From contig NZ_MAUD01000140.1 in NCBI RefSeq assembly GCF_001700515.1, positions 1-32,219 of the forward strand: DNA of 32,219 bases. The letters run 5' to 3'. A model generated the notes under the pieces. The model worked only from the letters and a program-made list of their open reading frames with translations, had not been told where the DNA came from and did no database searches. This DNA is from Streptomyces lushanensis (GTDB lineage: Bacteria > Actinomycetota > Actinomycetes > Streptomycetales > Streptomycetaceae). Below are positions 22,392-31,717 of this stretch, piece after piece; the first letter of the stretch is position 1; every line of letters begins with the position of its first letter. The translations under genes were made by a program, and so were the position numbers.

Positions 22392-25300
22392 ATGCCCCCA
22401 GTGCGTAAGCCAGTTGGAGCAACCGGGCCGCAGGCTGTCACTATCAGTTTCGCCGGGTTCAACCGGCCCTGGGCGGCCTGGATCGGGGACCGTCTGGAGC
22501 GGCGCGGACTCCCGGTCGTCTATCAGCGGTGGGACCCGCCGGTGGAGACACCGCTGGAGGAGTCGCTGCGGGACCTGCTGCTGGCCCCCGGTCCCGTCCT
22601 GGTCATCCTGAGCGACTGGTACTTCCAGCTCGGCCCGCGCACCCACGACGAGTGGAACAGGGCGCTGCGCGAGGTCGTGGCTCCCGAGCCCGACCGGTTC
22701 GCCGCAGTCACCATCACCACCTCCGCCCTGCCCGGCGCCACCGCCGTCCTCGCCGCCGCCGATCTGACGACGCTCGGCCAGGAGGAGGCCGAGCGGCGCA
22801 TCCTCACCCGTCTCGGCCTGCCCGCCGATCCGCGCCCGGAGCTGGTGGACACCCGGCGCGGCCCGCGCTACCCGGCCGACACGCCCGATGTGTGGGGCGG
22901 AGTCCCGCGCCGCAACACGCGCTTCACGGGCCGCGAGGGCCTGCTCAACGACGCCTATCACGCGCTCCAGGCGGCCGGCAGCGGCGCCGGAGTGGTCACC
23001 CTGCACGGGATGTCGGGCGTGGGCAAGACACAGCTCGCGGCGGAGTACGTGTACCGCTTCGGCGCGGAGTACGACGTGGTGTGGTGGGTCTCCGCCGACA
23101 AGCGGGTCACCTGCCGGCAGAAACTCGCCGAACTCGCCCCGGCGCTCGGCCTGTCCACCGGTGTGGAGTACGGCGAGCGGCTGCGCGCCGCCCGTGACGC
23201 GCTGCGCCGCGGCGATCCGTACAGCCGGTGGCTGCTCGTCCTGGACGGCGCCGACGAGCCCGACCAGATCTGGGACCTGGTGCCGAACGGTCCCGGGCAT
23301 GTGCTGATCACGGCGCGCAATCCGGAGTGGGGCGAGCACAACAGCGTCCTGCTGGAGGTGCCGGTCTACGTACGTGAGGAGTCGGTGGCGTTCGTGCGCC
23401 GCAGGGCGCCACGGCTCAGCCACGCGGAGGCGGACCAGCTCGCGGAGGCGCTCGAAGACCTGCCGCTGCTGCTCGACCAGACGGCCGGCTGGCTCAACGA
23501 CTCGGACATGTCGGTCGACGAGTACATCGAGCTGCTGGAGGACGGCATCGACCAGGACGTGGTCAGGGTCTCCGCCGACTTCCCGCTCGCCTTCCAGACC
23601 GGCTGGTCGATACTGCTCAACAAGCTCCGTGAGACGGTCCCCGAATCGGTCGACCTGCTCCGGCTGTGCACGTTCTTCGCGCCCGGCGCCATCCCCGTAC
23701 GGCTGGTGCGGGACCTGCCGCCGGACACGCTCCCGGAGAAGCTCCGCGGGCTGGTCGACGACCCGGTGCGCTGGGCACGGGCGATCGGCAAACTCCGGCA
23801 GTACGCCGTCGTGCGCGCCGCCGGCGTCGGCGAGCGCGAGGTCCACGACTCGGTGAACGGCGAGGGCCTGACCGGTGTGGCGGGCGACACGCTCTACATG
23901 CACCGGATGGTCCACCAGATCGTCCACCAGGACATGCCCTCGCAGGACCACAAGGAGTTCATCGAGGTCGTACGGCGGGCACTGGTGCAGGCCGACCCCG
24001 GCCGGCCCACCGACACCCGGCTCTGGCCCCGGTACGCGGAGATCACCCCGCACCTCAAGTGGGCCGACGTGCTCCAGAGCACCGACCCGGCGATGCACAC
24101 CCTGATCCTCAACTGCCTGCGCTACATGTACCTCTCGGGCGAGTACCGGGCCGGGATCAAACTCGGGCGACGCGCGCTGGACGCGTGGCGGGCGCTCCTC
24201 GGCGAGGCCCATCCGAGGATCTGGGACCTCAGCTACCACTACGCCAATGTGATGCGCGCCGTCGGCGACTACGCCGGTACGGAGGCCATCGAGCGGGCCG
24301 CCGTCGAGCATCTGCGCGCGGAGAAGGGCCCGAAGGACCTGGAGCATCTGCGGGCCGCGGGCGGGCTCGCCGCCGATCTGCGCGGCCTCGGCCGGTACGA
24401 GGAGGCCTTCGAGGTCTCCGGCTGGATCCTCGTCTCCTACCGCGAACTCCTCGGCGAGCAGGACTCCCGTACGCTCAACGCCCAGAACAACCTGGCCGTC
24501 TCGCACCGGCTGCTCGGCCGGTACAAGGAGTCGCTGGACCTCAACCGGCGCACCCTGGAGGCCCGTCGGCAGCTTCTGCGGCCACGGCACGCCTGGACGC
24601 TCTTCTCCGAGATCAACTACGCGACGGACCTGCGCCTGCTCGGGCGCTACAGCGAGGCCGAGTCGCTCCAGTCGCAGAGCGTGCGCGTGCACCGCATCGT
24701 GCTCGGCCGGGACAATCCGCAGACGCTGCGCGCCGAGCACAATCTCGCGCTGTGCCTCTACCGGGCGGGCGAACGCGGCAAGGCCGGCGAGCTGTTCACC
24801 CAGGTCCTGGAGAGCTGTGAGCGCGTCCTGGGCGAACAGGACCCGCTGACCATGATGTTCGCGGCCGGCCAGAGCTGCTTCGCCCGTGAGCACGGTGACA
24901 TCGACCAGGCCCTGGCCATAAGCGGCCGTGTCGTCGACGGTTATGTGGCGATGCTCGGGGAGGGCCATCCGTTCGTCGCGGGCACCCGCGCCAACCACGC
25001 CCTGATCCTGCGCAACGTCGGGGAACGCGACCAGGCCCATATGCTCATCGAGGAGGCCCTCGTGGACATGACACGGGCCGTGGGCGAGAACCACCCGTGG
25101 ACACTGGGCTGCGCCATCAACGCCTCCGCGCTGTGCCACATCGTGCGCGATCTGGAGGGCGCCGCCGCGCTGACCGGTGACACCATCGCCCGGGCCACCG
25201 AGGTCCTCGGCCGCACCCATCCGCTGACGCTCTCCGCCCGTATCGCGCACGCGGCGGACCTGCGGGCGCTGGGCGAGGCGCAGCGGGCCGAGAAGACCGA

Positions 25301-25412
25301 GGGAGAGGCGCTGGAGGACCTGGCGCAGACGCTCGGCGCCCAGCATGTGCACACCGTCGCGGCCCGCTCACGCAACCGGCCCTACTGGGACTTCGAACCG
25401 CCGAGCGTCTGA
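22392..25412 (+). CDS. fxsT: TIR-NB-ARC-TPR protein (FxSxx-COOH system tetratricopeptide protein)
   Basis: 1006-aa STAND-type sensor/effector. The N-terminal TIR-like domain (~15-140) has VTISFAG (strand A), SDWYFQLG and Glu87 in HDEWNRAL, which aligns with the catalytic glutamate of NAD-hydrolysing TIRs. NB-ARC follows: P-loop GMSGVGKT (196-203), Walker B WLLVLDGAD and an HMVHQ-type motif (MHRMVHQIV). The C-terminal half is TPR: repeated blocks such as YKESLDLNRRTLEARRQLL and RYSEAESLQSQSVRVHRIVL. ATG 22392 was chosen because GGGAG lies eight bases upstream; ATG 22368 or 22341 would add up to 17 residues. It lies 78 bp after the HEXXH gene and ends at a strong hairpin. Confidence 0.85.
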   Translation: MPPVRKPVGATGPQAVTISFAGFNRPWAAWIGDRLERRGLPVVYQRWDPPVETPLEESLRDLLLAPGPVLVILSDWYFQLGPRTHDEWNRALREVVAPEPDRFAAVTITTSALPGATAVLAAADLTTLGQEEAERRILTRLGLPADPRPELVDTRRGPRYPADTPDVWGGVPRRNTRFTGREGLLNDAYHALQAAGSGAGVVTLHGMSGVGKTQLAAEYVYRFGAEYDVVWWVSADKRVTCRQKLAELAPALGLSTGVEYGERLRAARDALRRGDPYSRWLLVLDGADEPDQIWDLVPNGPGHVLITARNPEWGEHNSVLLEVPVYVREESVAFVRRRAPRLSHAEADQLAEALEDLPLLLDQTAGWLNDSDMSVDEYIELLEDGIDQDVVRVSADFPLAFQTGWSILLNKLRETVPESVDLLRLCTFFAPGAIPVRLVRDLPPDTLPEKLRGLVDDPVRWARAIGKLRQYAVVRAAGVGEREVHDSVNGEGLTGVAGDTLYMHRMVHQIVHQDMPSQDHKEFIEVVRRALVQADPGRPTDTRLWPRYAEITPHLKWADVLQSTDPAMHTLILNCLRYMYLSGEYRAGIKLGRRALDAWRALLGEAHPRIWDLSYHYANVMRAVGDYAGTEAIERAAVEHLRAEKGPKDLEHLRAAGGLAADLRGLGRYEEAFEVSGWILVSYRELLGEQDSRTLNAQNNLAVSHRLLGRYKESLDLNRRTLEARRQLLRPRHAWTLFSEINYATDLRLLGRYSEAESLQSQSVRVHRIVLGRDNPQTLRAEHNLALCLYRAGERGKAGELFTQVLESCERVLGEQDPLTMMFAAGQSCFAREHGDIDQALAISGRVVDGYVAMLGEGHPFVAGTRANHALILRNVGERDQAHMLIEEALVDMTRAVGENHPWTLGCAINASALCHIVRDLEGAAALTGDTIARATEVLGRTHPLTLSARIAHAADLRALGEAQRAEKTEGEALEDLAQTLGAQHVHTVAARSRNRPYWDFEPPSV

Positions 25413-25423
25413 GCCGGGTACGC

Positions 25424-25463
25424 GGAAGGCCCGGCCCCGCGAAGTTCGCGGAACCGGGCCTCC
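25424..25463. terminator. Hairpin terminator between fxsT and the 2-oxoglutarate enzyme gene
   Basis: AGGCCCGG (25427-25434) pairs with CCGGGCCT (25454-25461). After a CC/AA internal loop, CCGCG (25437-25441) pairs with CGCGG (25447-25451) around AAGTT. It separates two convergent genes, so it may work in both directions. Confidence 0.75.
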
Positions 25464-25523
25464 GTGCTGTCCGTGCTGTCCTTGCTTACGGGCGCCGGAC
25501 CGTGCGTACGGGCGGTGAGGCCG

Positions 25524-28500
25524 TCAGGCGTCGAAGACCTCGTTGACGAGCTGCTGCTGCTCCGCCTGGTGCCGCTTGGCCGAGCCGACCGCGGGCGAGG
25601 ACGAGTGCGGGCGCGAGATGCGCCGCAGCCGCTCGGCACCCGGGACGTCGGCGCCGACCGCCAGGTCCAGATGGTCGATCAGGTTGAGCGCGATGAACGG
25701 CCAGGCACCCTGGTTCGCCGGCTCCTCCTGTGCCCACAGGTACGTCGCGGCGTTCGGGAACTTGGCGATCTCCGCCTGGAGTTCCGCGCCGGGCAGCGGG
25801 TACAGCCGCTCAAGGCGCAGGATCGCGGTGTCCGTGATGCCGCGCTTCTGCCGCTCGGCGTCCAGGTCGTAGTAGACCTTGCCGGCGCAGAAGACGACCT
25901 TGCGCACCGCGTTCGGGTCCACGCTCGTGTCACCGATCACCGGGCGGAAGCCGCCGCCGGTGAACTCCTCCGCCTTCGAGGCCGCGGCCTTCAGACGCAG
26001 CATCGACTTCGGCGTGAAGACGACGAGCGGCTTGTGGTGCGGGTTGTGGACCTGCCAGCGCAGCAGGTGGAAGTAGTTCGACGGCAGCGTCGGCATGGCG
26101 ACCGTCATGTTGTTCTGCGCGCACATCTGGAGGAAGCGCTCCGGGCGCGCGGACGAGTGGTCCGGGCCCTGGCCCTCGTAGCCGTGCGGCAGCAGCAGTG
26201 TGACGCCGGAGGTCTGGCCCCACTTCTGCTCGGCCGAGGAGATGAACTCGTCCACGACCGTCTGCGCGCCGTTGACGAAGTCACCGAACTGGGCCTCCCA
26301 CATCACCAGCGCGTCCGGCCTGGCGAGGGAGTAGCCGTACTCGAAGCCCATCGCCGCGTACTCGCTGAGCAGCGAGTCGTAGACGTTGTAGCGGGCCTGC
26401 TCGCCGGTGAGGTACTGGAGCGGCGTGTAGTCCTCGCCGGTCTCCTGGTCGACCAGGACCGCGTGGCGCTGGCCGAACGTACCGCGGCGGGTGTCCTGGC
26501 CGGAGAGCCGGACCGGGGTGCCCTCCATCAGCAGCGAGCCGATGGCGAGGGTCTCGCCCATGCCCCAGTCGATCGTGCCGTCGTCCACCGAGGACGCGCG
26601 GCGCTGGAGCTGCGGCAGCAGCCGGGGATGGACGGTGACCGTGTCCGGGATGTTGACCTGCGACTCGGCGATCCGCTTGACGACCTCGCCCGAGACGCCG
26701 GTGGCGACGGAGACCGGGAACTCGGCCTGCACGTCGGGCACCTGGGGCGCGGCGGGCTGCGAGGTGGCCTCGCGGACCTCGGCGAAGACCTTCTCCAGCT
26801 GGCCCTGGAAGTCCTGGAGCGCCTGCTCCGCCTCTTCCAGCGTGATGTCGCCGCGGCCGATCAGCGACTCGGTGTAGAGCTTGCGCACCGAGCGCTTCTT
26901 GTCGATCAGCCGGACCATCTGCGGGTTGGTGAACTGCGGGTTGTCGCCCTCGTTGTGACCGCGGCGGCGGTAGCAGATGAGGTCGATCACGACGTCCTTG
27001 TTGAACGTCTGGCGGAACTCGAAGGCGAGCCGCGCGACACGGACCACGGCCTCCGGGTCGTCACCGTTCACATGGATGATCGGCGCCTCGATCATGCGGG
27101 CGACATCGGTCGCGTACATGGAGGAGCGGGAGGACTCCGGCGAGGCGGTGAAGCCGACCTGGTTGTTGATCACGATGTGCACCGTGCCGCCGGTGCGGTA
27201 GCCGCGGAGCTGCGACATGTTGAGCGTCTCGGCGACGACGCCCTGGCCGGCGAAGGCCGCGTCGCCGTGGAGCGCGAGCGGCAGCACCGTGAAGTCCGTG
27301 CCGCCCTTGTTGATGATGTCCTGCTTGGCGCGGACGACGCCCTCCAGGACCGGGTCGACCGCCTCCAGGTGCGACGGGTTGGCGGTGAGCGAGACCTTGA
27401 TCTGCTCGCCGTCCAGACCGGTGAAGGTGCCCTCGGCGCCCAGGTGGTACTTCACGTCGCCGGAGCCGTGCATCGACTTCGGGTCGAGGTTGCCCTCGAA
27501 CTCGCGGAAGATCTGGGCGTACGACTTGCCCACGATGTTCGCGAGGACGTTCAGCCGGCCGCGGTGGGCCATACCGATGACGACCTCGTCCAGCCGCGAC
27601 TCGGCGGCGGCGTCCAGAACGGCGTCGAGCAGCGGGATGACGGACTCGCCGCCCTCCAGCGAGAACCGCTTCTGGCCGACGTACTTGGTCTGGAGGAACG
27701 TCTCGAACGCCTCGGCCGCGTTGAGCCGGCGCAGGATGCGGAGCTGCTCCTCGCGCTCGGGCTTGGCGTGCGGGCGCTCCACACGGTCCTGGATCCACTT
27801 GCGCTGCTTCGGGTCCTGGATGTGCATGAACTCGATGCCGGTGGTGCGGCAGTACGAGTCGCGCAGCACGCCCAGGATGTCGCGCAGCTTCATCATCGAC
27901 TTGCCGGCGAAGCCGCCGACCGCGAACTCCCGCTCCAGGTCCCACAGCGTGAGCCCGTGCTCGGTGATGTCCAGGTCGGGGTGCTTGCGCTGGAGGTAGT
28001 CCAACGGGTCGGTGTCGGCCATGACATGGCCGCGGACCCGGTAGGAGTGGATCAGCTCGAAGACCCGCGCGGGCTTGGTGACGTCCTCGTCGTGCGAGGC
28101 GTCGATGTCCTTGAGCCAGCGGACCGGCTCGTACGGGATGCGCAGCGCCTGGAAGATCTCGTCGTAGAAGCCGTTCTCGCCGAGGAGGAGCTGGCTGACG
28201 ATCCGCAGGAACTCGCCGGAGGCGGCGCCCTGGATGACGCGGTGGTCGTAGGTCGAGGTCAGCGTCATGACCTTGGAGATGCCCAGCTTGTTCAGGGTGT
28301 CCTGCGAGGTGCCCTGGAACTCGGCCGGGTAGTCCATCGAACCGACGCCCATGATGACCGACTGACCGGGCATCAGACGCGGTACGGAGTGGACCGTACC
28401 GAGACCGCCCGGGTTGGTCAGGGAGACGGTGACGCCCGTGAAGTCGTCCATCGTCAGCTTGTTGGCGCGGGCGCGGCGGACGATGTCCTCGTACGCCTGC

Positions 28501-29393
28501 CAGAACTCGAAGAAGTTGAGCGTCTCGGCCTTCTTGATGCCAGCGACGACGAGCTGGCGGTCGCCGTTCGGCTTCACCAGGTCGATGGCCAGACCGAAGT
28601 TGACGTGCTCGGGCTTGACCAGCGTCGGCTTCCCGTCGCGCTCCGCGTAGGAGTGGTTCATCGACGGCATCACCTTGAGCGCCTGCACCATCGCGTACCC
28701 GATGAGGTGCGTGAAGGAGATCTTGCCGCCGCGCGCGCGCTTGAGGTGGTTGTTGATGACGATGCGGTTGTCGAAGAGCAGCTTCACCGGGACGGCGCGC
28801 ACGGAGGTGGCCGTGGGCAGTTCCAGCGAGGCGTTCATGTTCTTCGCGACGGCGGCCGAGGGGCCGCGCAGCGTCACGTACTCCGGGCCCTCGGGCGCCG
28901 TGGCGGGCTTCGCGGGCGCCGGGGCGGCCTTGGCGGCCGGGGCGGCGGCCGGAGCCGCGGGTGCGGCGGTGGCGGGCCGTGCGGGCGCGGCGGGAGCCGG
29001 TGCCGGGGCCGCCCGTACGGGAGCCGGAACCGGGGCCACGGGCGCGGCCGGCGGCTGGACGGCGGCGGCCGGTGCGGCCGGAGCCGCGGTGGCGGGCTTC
29101 GCCGGAGCCGCGGGCGCGGCCTGGGCCGGGGCGGCCGGGGTCGTGGTCACCGCAGCCCCCGCGACCGCGGTCACAGCGCTCGGGGTGGGTTCGCCCGCCG
29201 TGCCGGGAGCGCCCGGCTTGTAGTCGGCGAAGAAGTCCCACCAGGCACGGTCGACCGAATTCGGGTCCTGGAGGTACTGCTGGTAGATCTCGTCGACGAG
29301 CCACTCATTGGCTCCGAAGGCAGCGGCAGGGTTCTTGCCCTGCCCGTCTTCGTCGGTCGAGATGCTCGCGTTACTGGGGGACTGAGACGACAC
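25524..29393 (-). CDS. kgd: Multifunctional 2-oxoglutarate decarboxylase / dehydrogenase E1-E2 subunit
   Basis: 1289-aa actinobacterial TCA-cycle enzyme combining ThDP-dependent E1 with an E2 acyltransferase-like domain. Order: N-terminal E1 segment ([17 protein letters not shown], ~28-44), Ala/Pro linker (~61-170), E2 core (~180-410) with catalytic His384 in YDHRVIQG, then E1 with [22 protein letters not shown] and the ThDP/metal-binding [16 protein letters not shown], and a C-terminal transketolase-like domain. No lipoyl domain is present, as expected for this fused type, which borrows it from pyruvate dehydrogenase. GTG 29393 was chosen because SSQSPSN is the usual N-terminus; an upstream TTG at 29444 is less likely. 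Regulation by a GarA/OdhI-like FHA protein is known for the family. Confidence 0.93.
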   Translation of the reverse strand: MSSQSPSNASISTDEDGQGKNPAAAFGANEWLVDEIYQQYLQDPNSVDRAWWDFFADYKPGAPGTAGEPTPSAVTAVAGAAVTTTPAAPAQAAPAAPAKPATAAPAAPAAAVQPPAAPVAPVPAPVRAAPAPAPAAPARPATAAPAAPAAAPAAKAAPAPAKPATAPEGPEYVTLRGPSAAVAKNMNASLELPTATSVRAVPVKLLFDNRIVINNHLKRARGGKISFTHLIGYAMVQALKVMPSMNHSYAERDGKPTLVKPEHVNFGLAIDLVKPNGDRQLVVAGIKKAETLNFFEFWQAYEDIVRRARANKLTMDDFTGVTVSLTNPGGLGTVHSVPRLMPGQSVIMGVGSMDYPAEFQGTSQDTLNKLGISKVMTLTSTYDHRVIQGAASGEFLRIVSQLLLGENGFYDEIFQALRIPYEPVRWLKDIDASHDEDVTKPARVFELIHSYRVRGHVMADTDPLDYLQRKHPDLDITEHGLTLWDLEREFAVGGFAGKSMMKLRDILGVLRDSYCRTTGIEFMHIQDPKQRKWIQDRVERPHAKPEREEQLRILRRLNAAEAFETFLQTKYVGQKRFSLEGGESVIPLLDAVLDAAAESRLDEVVIGMAHRGRLNVLANIVGKSYAQIFREFEGNLDPKSMHGSGDVKYHLGAEGTFTGLDGEQIKVSLTANPSHLEAVDPVLEGVVRAKQDIINKGGTDFTVLPLALHGDAAFAGQGVVAETLNMSQLRGYRTGGTVHIVINNQVGFTASPESSRSSMYATDVARMIEAPIIHVNGDDPEAVVRVARLAFEFRQTFNKDVVIDLICYRRRGHNEGDNPQFTNPQMVRLIDKKRSVRKLYTESLIGRGDITLEEAEQALQDFQGQLEKVFAEVREATSQPAAPQVPDVQAEFPVSVATGVSGEVVKRIAESQVNIPDTVTVHPRLLPQLQRRASSVDDGTIDWGMGETLAIGSLLMEGTPVRLSGQDTRRGTFGQRHAVLVDQETGEDYTPLQYLTGEQARYNVYDSLLSEYAAMGFEYGYSLARPDALVMWEAQFGDFVNGAQTVVDEFISSAEQKWGQTSGVTLLLPHGYEGQGPDHSSARPERFLQMCAQNNMTVAMPTLPSNYFHLLRWQVHNPHHKPLVVFTPKSMLRLKAAASKAEEFTGGGFRPVIGDTSVDPNAVRKVVFCAGKVYYDLDAERQKRGITDTAILRLERLYPLPGAELQAEIAKFPNAATYLWAQEEPANQGAWPFIALNLIDHLDLAVGADVPGAERLRRISRPHSSSPAVGSAKRHQAEQQQLVNEVFDA

Positions 29394-29703
29394 GGCGTGA
29401 ACCGCCCTCTTCCGCTTCACAAGGTGATGGACAGCGGGAATCAAGGCTACGCCTACCAGGCCTTCAGTTGCAGACCGGGCGTGCCATCGTCGTGCAAGTC
29501 ACATCCGACGGCGGGTTTCAGTGGGTGAAATGGCGGGAAACTAGCGAGGTTCTGCGGCGTGAGGGCATGCGACGGGCGGGTTACGGCCGGGCCACGGCCC
29601 GATGGCCGGCCTCCGCCGTGCTCGCGCGGCGCACGTCCGGTACGTATCCCCGGGACCTGGCAGGGACCGGGCGGGAACGTGCCTCAACAGTTCGAAGCGT
29701 ACG
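29394..29703. promoter_or_regulatory. 310-bp region between sensor kinase and 2-oxoglutarate enzyme gene
   Basis: No gene seen. It should contain the kgd promoter and perhaps the terminator of the two-component operon. TTTCA-GTGGG-TGAAA (29516-29530) is a 5-bp inverted repeat, and GTTTC (29515-29519) with GAAAC (29537-29541) forms a wider one. GC-rich inverted repeats at 29584-29613 could be a weak terminator. No confident -35/-10 pair was found. Confidence 0.45.
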
Positions 29704-30870
29704 TCAACCGTGCGCTTGGCCCGTTCCTGGAAGAGTGACGCGTATCAGACATCCGCGGGCCGATTCGGCCACGCCGATCCGGCCGCCGTGCAGGTCCACC
29801 GCCCAGCGCGCGATCGCCAGCCCCAGGCCGGTACCGCCGTCGTTGCCCGGACCGTGCGGCGAGGGCGCGGTGCCCCGGTTGAAGCGCTCGAAGACCCGGT
29901 GCCGCTCCTGCTCGGGGATACCGGGACCCTCGTCCTGGATCTCCAGTTCGAGCGACTCGGGAGCCGCGCCGCGCCGCGCGCGCACGGTGACACGGCCGTG
30001 CGGCGGGCTGTGTTTGACGGCGTTGTCGATGAGGTTGGCGACGACCTGGTGCAGCCGCTCCGCGTCCGCGTGCGCGGTGAGTTCGGGCGGTGAGACATCC
30101 AGGTGCAGATGGACGTCCGTACGGGCGTGATTGCCGGAGCCGGAACTCGTCGCGCGCTGCGAGGCGGCCAGATTGGCCTCCTTGAGCACCCCGGAGAGAT
30201 ACGGCCACACCTCGAAGCGCTGGGCCCTCAGCGGTACGACGCCGTTGTCCAGCCGGGACAGGTCGAGCAGGGTCGCCGTCAGCCGGCCGAGCCGCTCCGT
30301 CTGCCGCAGCGCCGTCAGCATCGTCTCGGGATCGGCGGCGGAGACCCCGTCCACGACGTTCTCCAGCACGGCCCGCAGCGCGGCGATCGGTGTGCGCAGC
30401 TCGTGCGAGACATTGGCGATCAGCGCCCTGCGGTGCCGGTCCTCCGCCTCCAGGTCGTCGGCCATGCGGTTGATCGTGGAGGCGAGGTCGCCCAGCTCGT
30501 CCCGGCGGTCGGCGCCGCTGACCCGGCGGGTGTAGTCGCCGTGCGAGATGCCCTTGGCGACGGTGTTCATCTCGTCGAGCGGCGCGGTCAGACCGTGCGC
30601 CACGAACTGGGTGATCAGCAGGGTGGCGATCATCGAGAAGACGGTGATGAATCGCAGCTCGGTCTCGGTGCGCAGGGCCACCATCAGCAGACCGGTGGTG
30701 ATGAAGACGGAGACGACGACCAGGGTGCCCAGTTTGGCCTTGATGGAGAACGGCCGCAGGCCCTTGGTCTCCGGACCGCCGCCGTGCGCGTCCGTGTCGT
30801 GGACGGCACGGGTGGCACGGGTGTCGTGGGTGGCGCGGGTGTCCGCCGCGCCGGAGCCCGGTCGGCTCAT
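29704..30870 (-). CDS. Two-component sensor histidine kinase
   Basis: 388-aa membrane kinase. The cytoplasmic N-terminus (~1-44) is His/Asp/Thr/Ala-rich and of low complexity. Two membrane segments (~48-67 and ~74-92) are separated by only a few residues, so there is almost no extracytoplasmic sensor. HAMP (~93-145), HisKA with His156 in NVSHELRTP, and HATPase_c with NLIDNAVKHSPPHG (N box), DEGPGIPEQER (G1) and GGTGLGLAIA (G2) follow. Sensing is therefore probably through the membrane or intracellular. The ATG overlaps the response regulator stop as ATGA, so kinase and regulator are made together. The signal is unknown. Confidence 0.93.
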   Translation of the reverse strand: MSRPGSGAADTRATHDTRATRAVHDTDAHGGGPETKGLRPFSIKAKLGTLVVVSVFITTGLLMVALRTETELRFITVFSMIATLLITQFVAHGLTAPLDEMNTVAKGISHGDYTRRVSGADRRDELGDLASTINRMADDLEAEDRHRRALIANVSHELRTPIAALRAVLENVVDGVSAADPETMLTALRQTERLGRLTATLLDLSRLDNGVVPLRAQRFEVWPYLSGVLKEANLAASQRATSSGSGNHARTDVHLHLDVSPPELTAHADAERLHQVVANLIDNAVKHSPPHGRVTVRARRGAAPESLELEIQDEGPGIPEQERHRVFERFNRGTAPSPHGPGNDGGTGLGLAIARWAVDLHGGRIGVAESARGCLIRVTLPGTGQAHG

Positions 30871-31604
30871 GGCGCGGGAGTCTCCAGCGCGTATCCGACG
30901 CCGTGCACCGTCCGGATCCGCTCGGCGCCGATCTTCCGGCGCAGCGCCTTGATATGGCTGTCGACCGTACGGGTGCCCGAGGCATCGGCCCAGTCCCACA
31001 CCTCGGCGAGAAGCTGCTCCCGGGAGAGCACCGCGCGCGGTGTGTTGGCCAGACATACCAGCAGATCGAACTCGGTGGGAGTGAGATGCACATCCTCGCC
31101 CCGCACCCGCACCCGGCGCTGCGCGTGGTCGATCTCCAGCTCGCCCAGACGCAGGATGCCGCTGCGCGGGGTCACCGCGGCGAGCGCCGCGCGCTCCACC
31201 CGGCGCAGCAGCACATGCACCCGGGCCGCCAGCTCCCGCATGGAGAACGGCTTGGTCATGTAGTCGTCGGCGCCGACGCCGAGGCCGACCAGCATGTCGG
31301 TCTCGTCGTCGCGGGCCGTCAGCATCAGCACCGGCACCGGGCGCTGCGACTGGACCCGGCGGCAGACCTCGAGGCCGTCGAAACCGGGCAGCATCACATC
31401 GAGGACCATCACGTCCGGCTGCCAGGCCTCGGCCGCGTCGACGGCCGCCGGGCCGTCCACCGCCGTCTGCACCAGAAATCCCTCGGCCCTCAGCCGTGCG
31501 GCGATGGCGTCGACGATCGTCGCGTCGTCCTCGACGACCAGGACCCGGCGCTGGGCGCCAGGCGTCGCCGCGACTCCGTTGTGGCTGGTGTGTGTCTGCT
31601 CCAT
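30867..31604 (-). CDS. OmpR/PhoB-family response regulator
   Basis: 245-aa DNA-binding response regulator. Receiver domain (~20-130): acidic pocket EDD (25-27), phosphoacceptor Asp69 in MVLDVMLPG, Thr in MLTARDD (~97) and Lys118 in TKPF. C-terminal winged helix (~150-240): LTPTEFDLLVCL, LLAEVWDW and the recognition-helix region TVDSHIKALRRKI, ending VHGVGYALE. The start at 31604 has only G-rich upstream sequence. A direct repeat ~20-46 bases upstream could be its own binding site. It is upstream of and overlapping the kinase gene. Confidence 0.93.
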   Translation of the reverse strand: MEQTHTSHNGVAATPGAQRRVLVVEDDATIVDAIAARLRAEGFLVQTAVDGPAAVDAAEAWQPDVMVLDVMLPGFDGLEVCRRVQSQRPVPVLMLTARDDETDMLVGLGVGADDYMTKPFSMRELAARVHVLLRRVERAALAAVTPRSGILRLGELEIDHAQRRVRVRGEDVHLTPTEFDLLVCLANTPRAVLSREQLLAEVWDWADASGTRTVDSHIKALRRKIGAERIRTVHGVGYALETPAP

Positions 31605-31623
31605 CGCCCCGCCCCTGGTACGC

Positions 31624-31650
31624 GTTCCGCGATCCTTGTTCCCGCGATCC
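31624..31650. repeat. Direct repeat upstream of the response regulator
   Basis: GTTCCGCGATCC (31624-31635) and GTTCCCGCGATCC (31638-31650) are near-identical. They lie just upstream of the regulator start on the minus strand. OmpR-type regulators commonly bind direct repeats, so autoregulation is possible. Confidence 0.4.
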
Positions 31651-31717
31651 ACAGGTCCGACGCGGATGTGGATCGATGTGTGTGTGGTGCAGCGTAGAGG
31701 CAGCGGGAGCCTTCCGG

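Noticed and set aside
25464..29528. Very long plus-strand ORF (1354 codons) across the 2-oxoglutarate enzyme gene
   Set aside because: It is the antisense shadow of kgd, caused by high GC; composition is Arg/Val/Asp/Leu-biased and no domain is recognisable.
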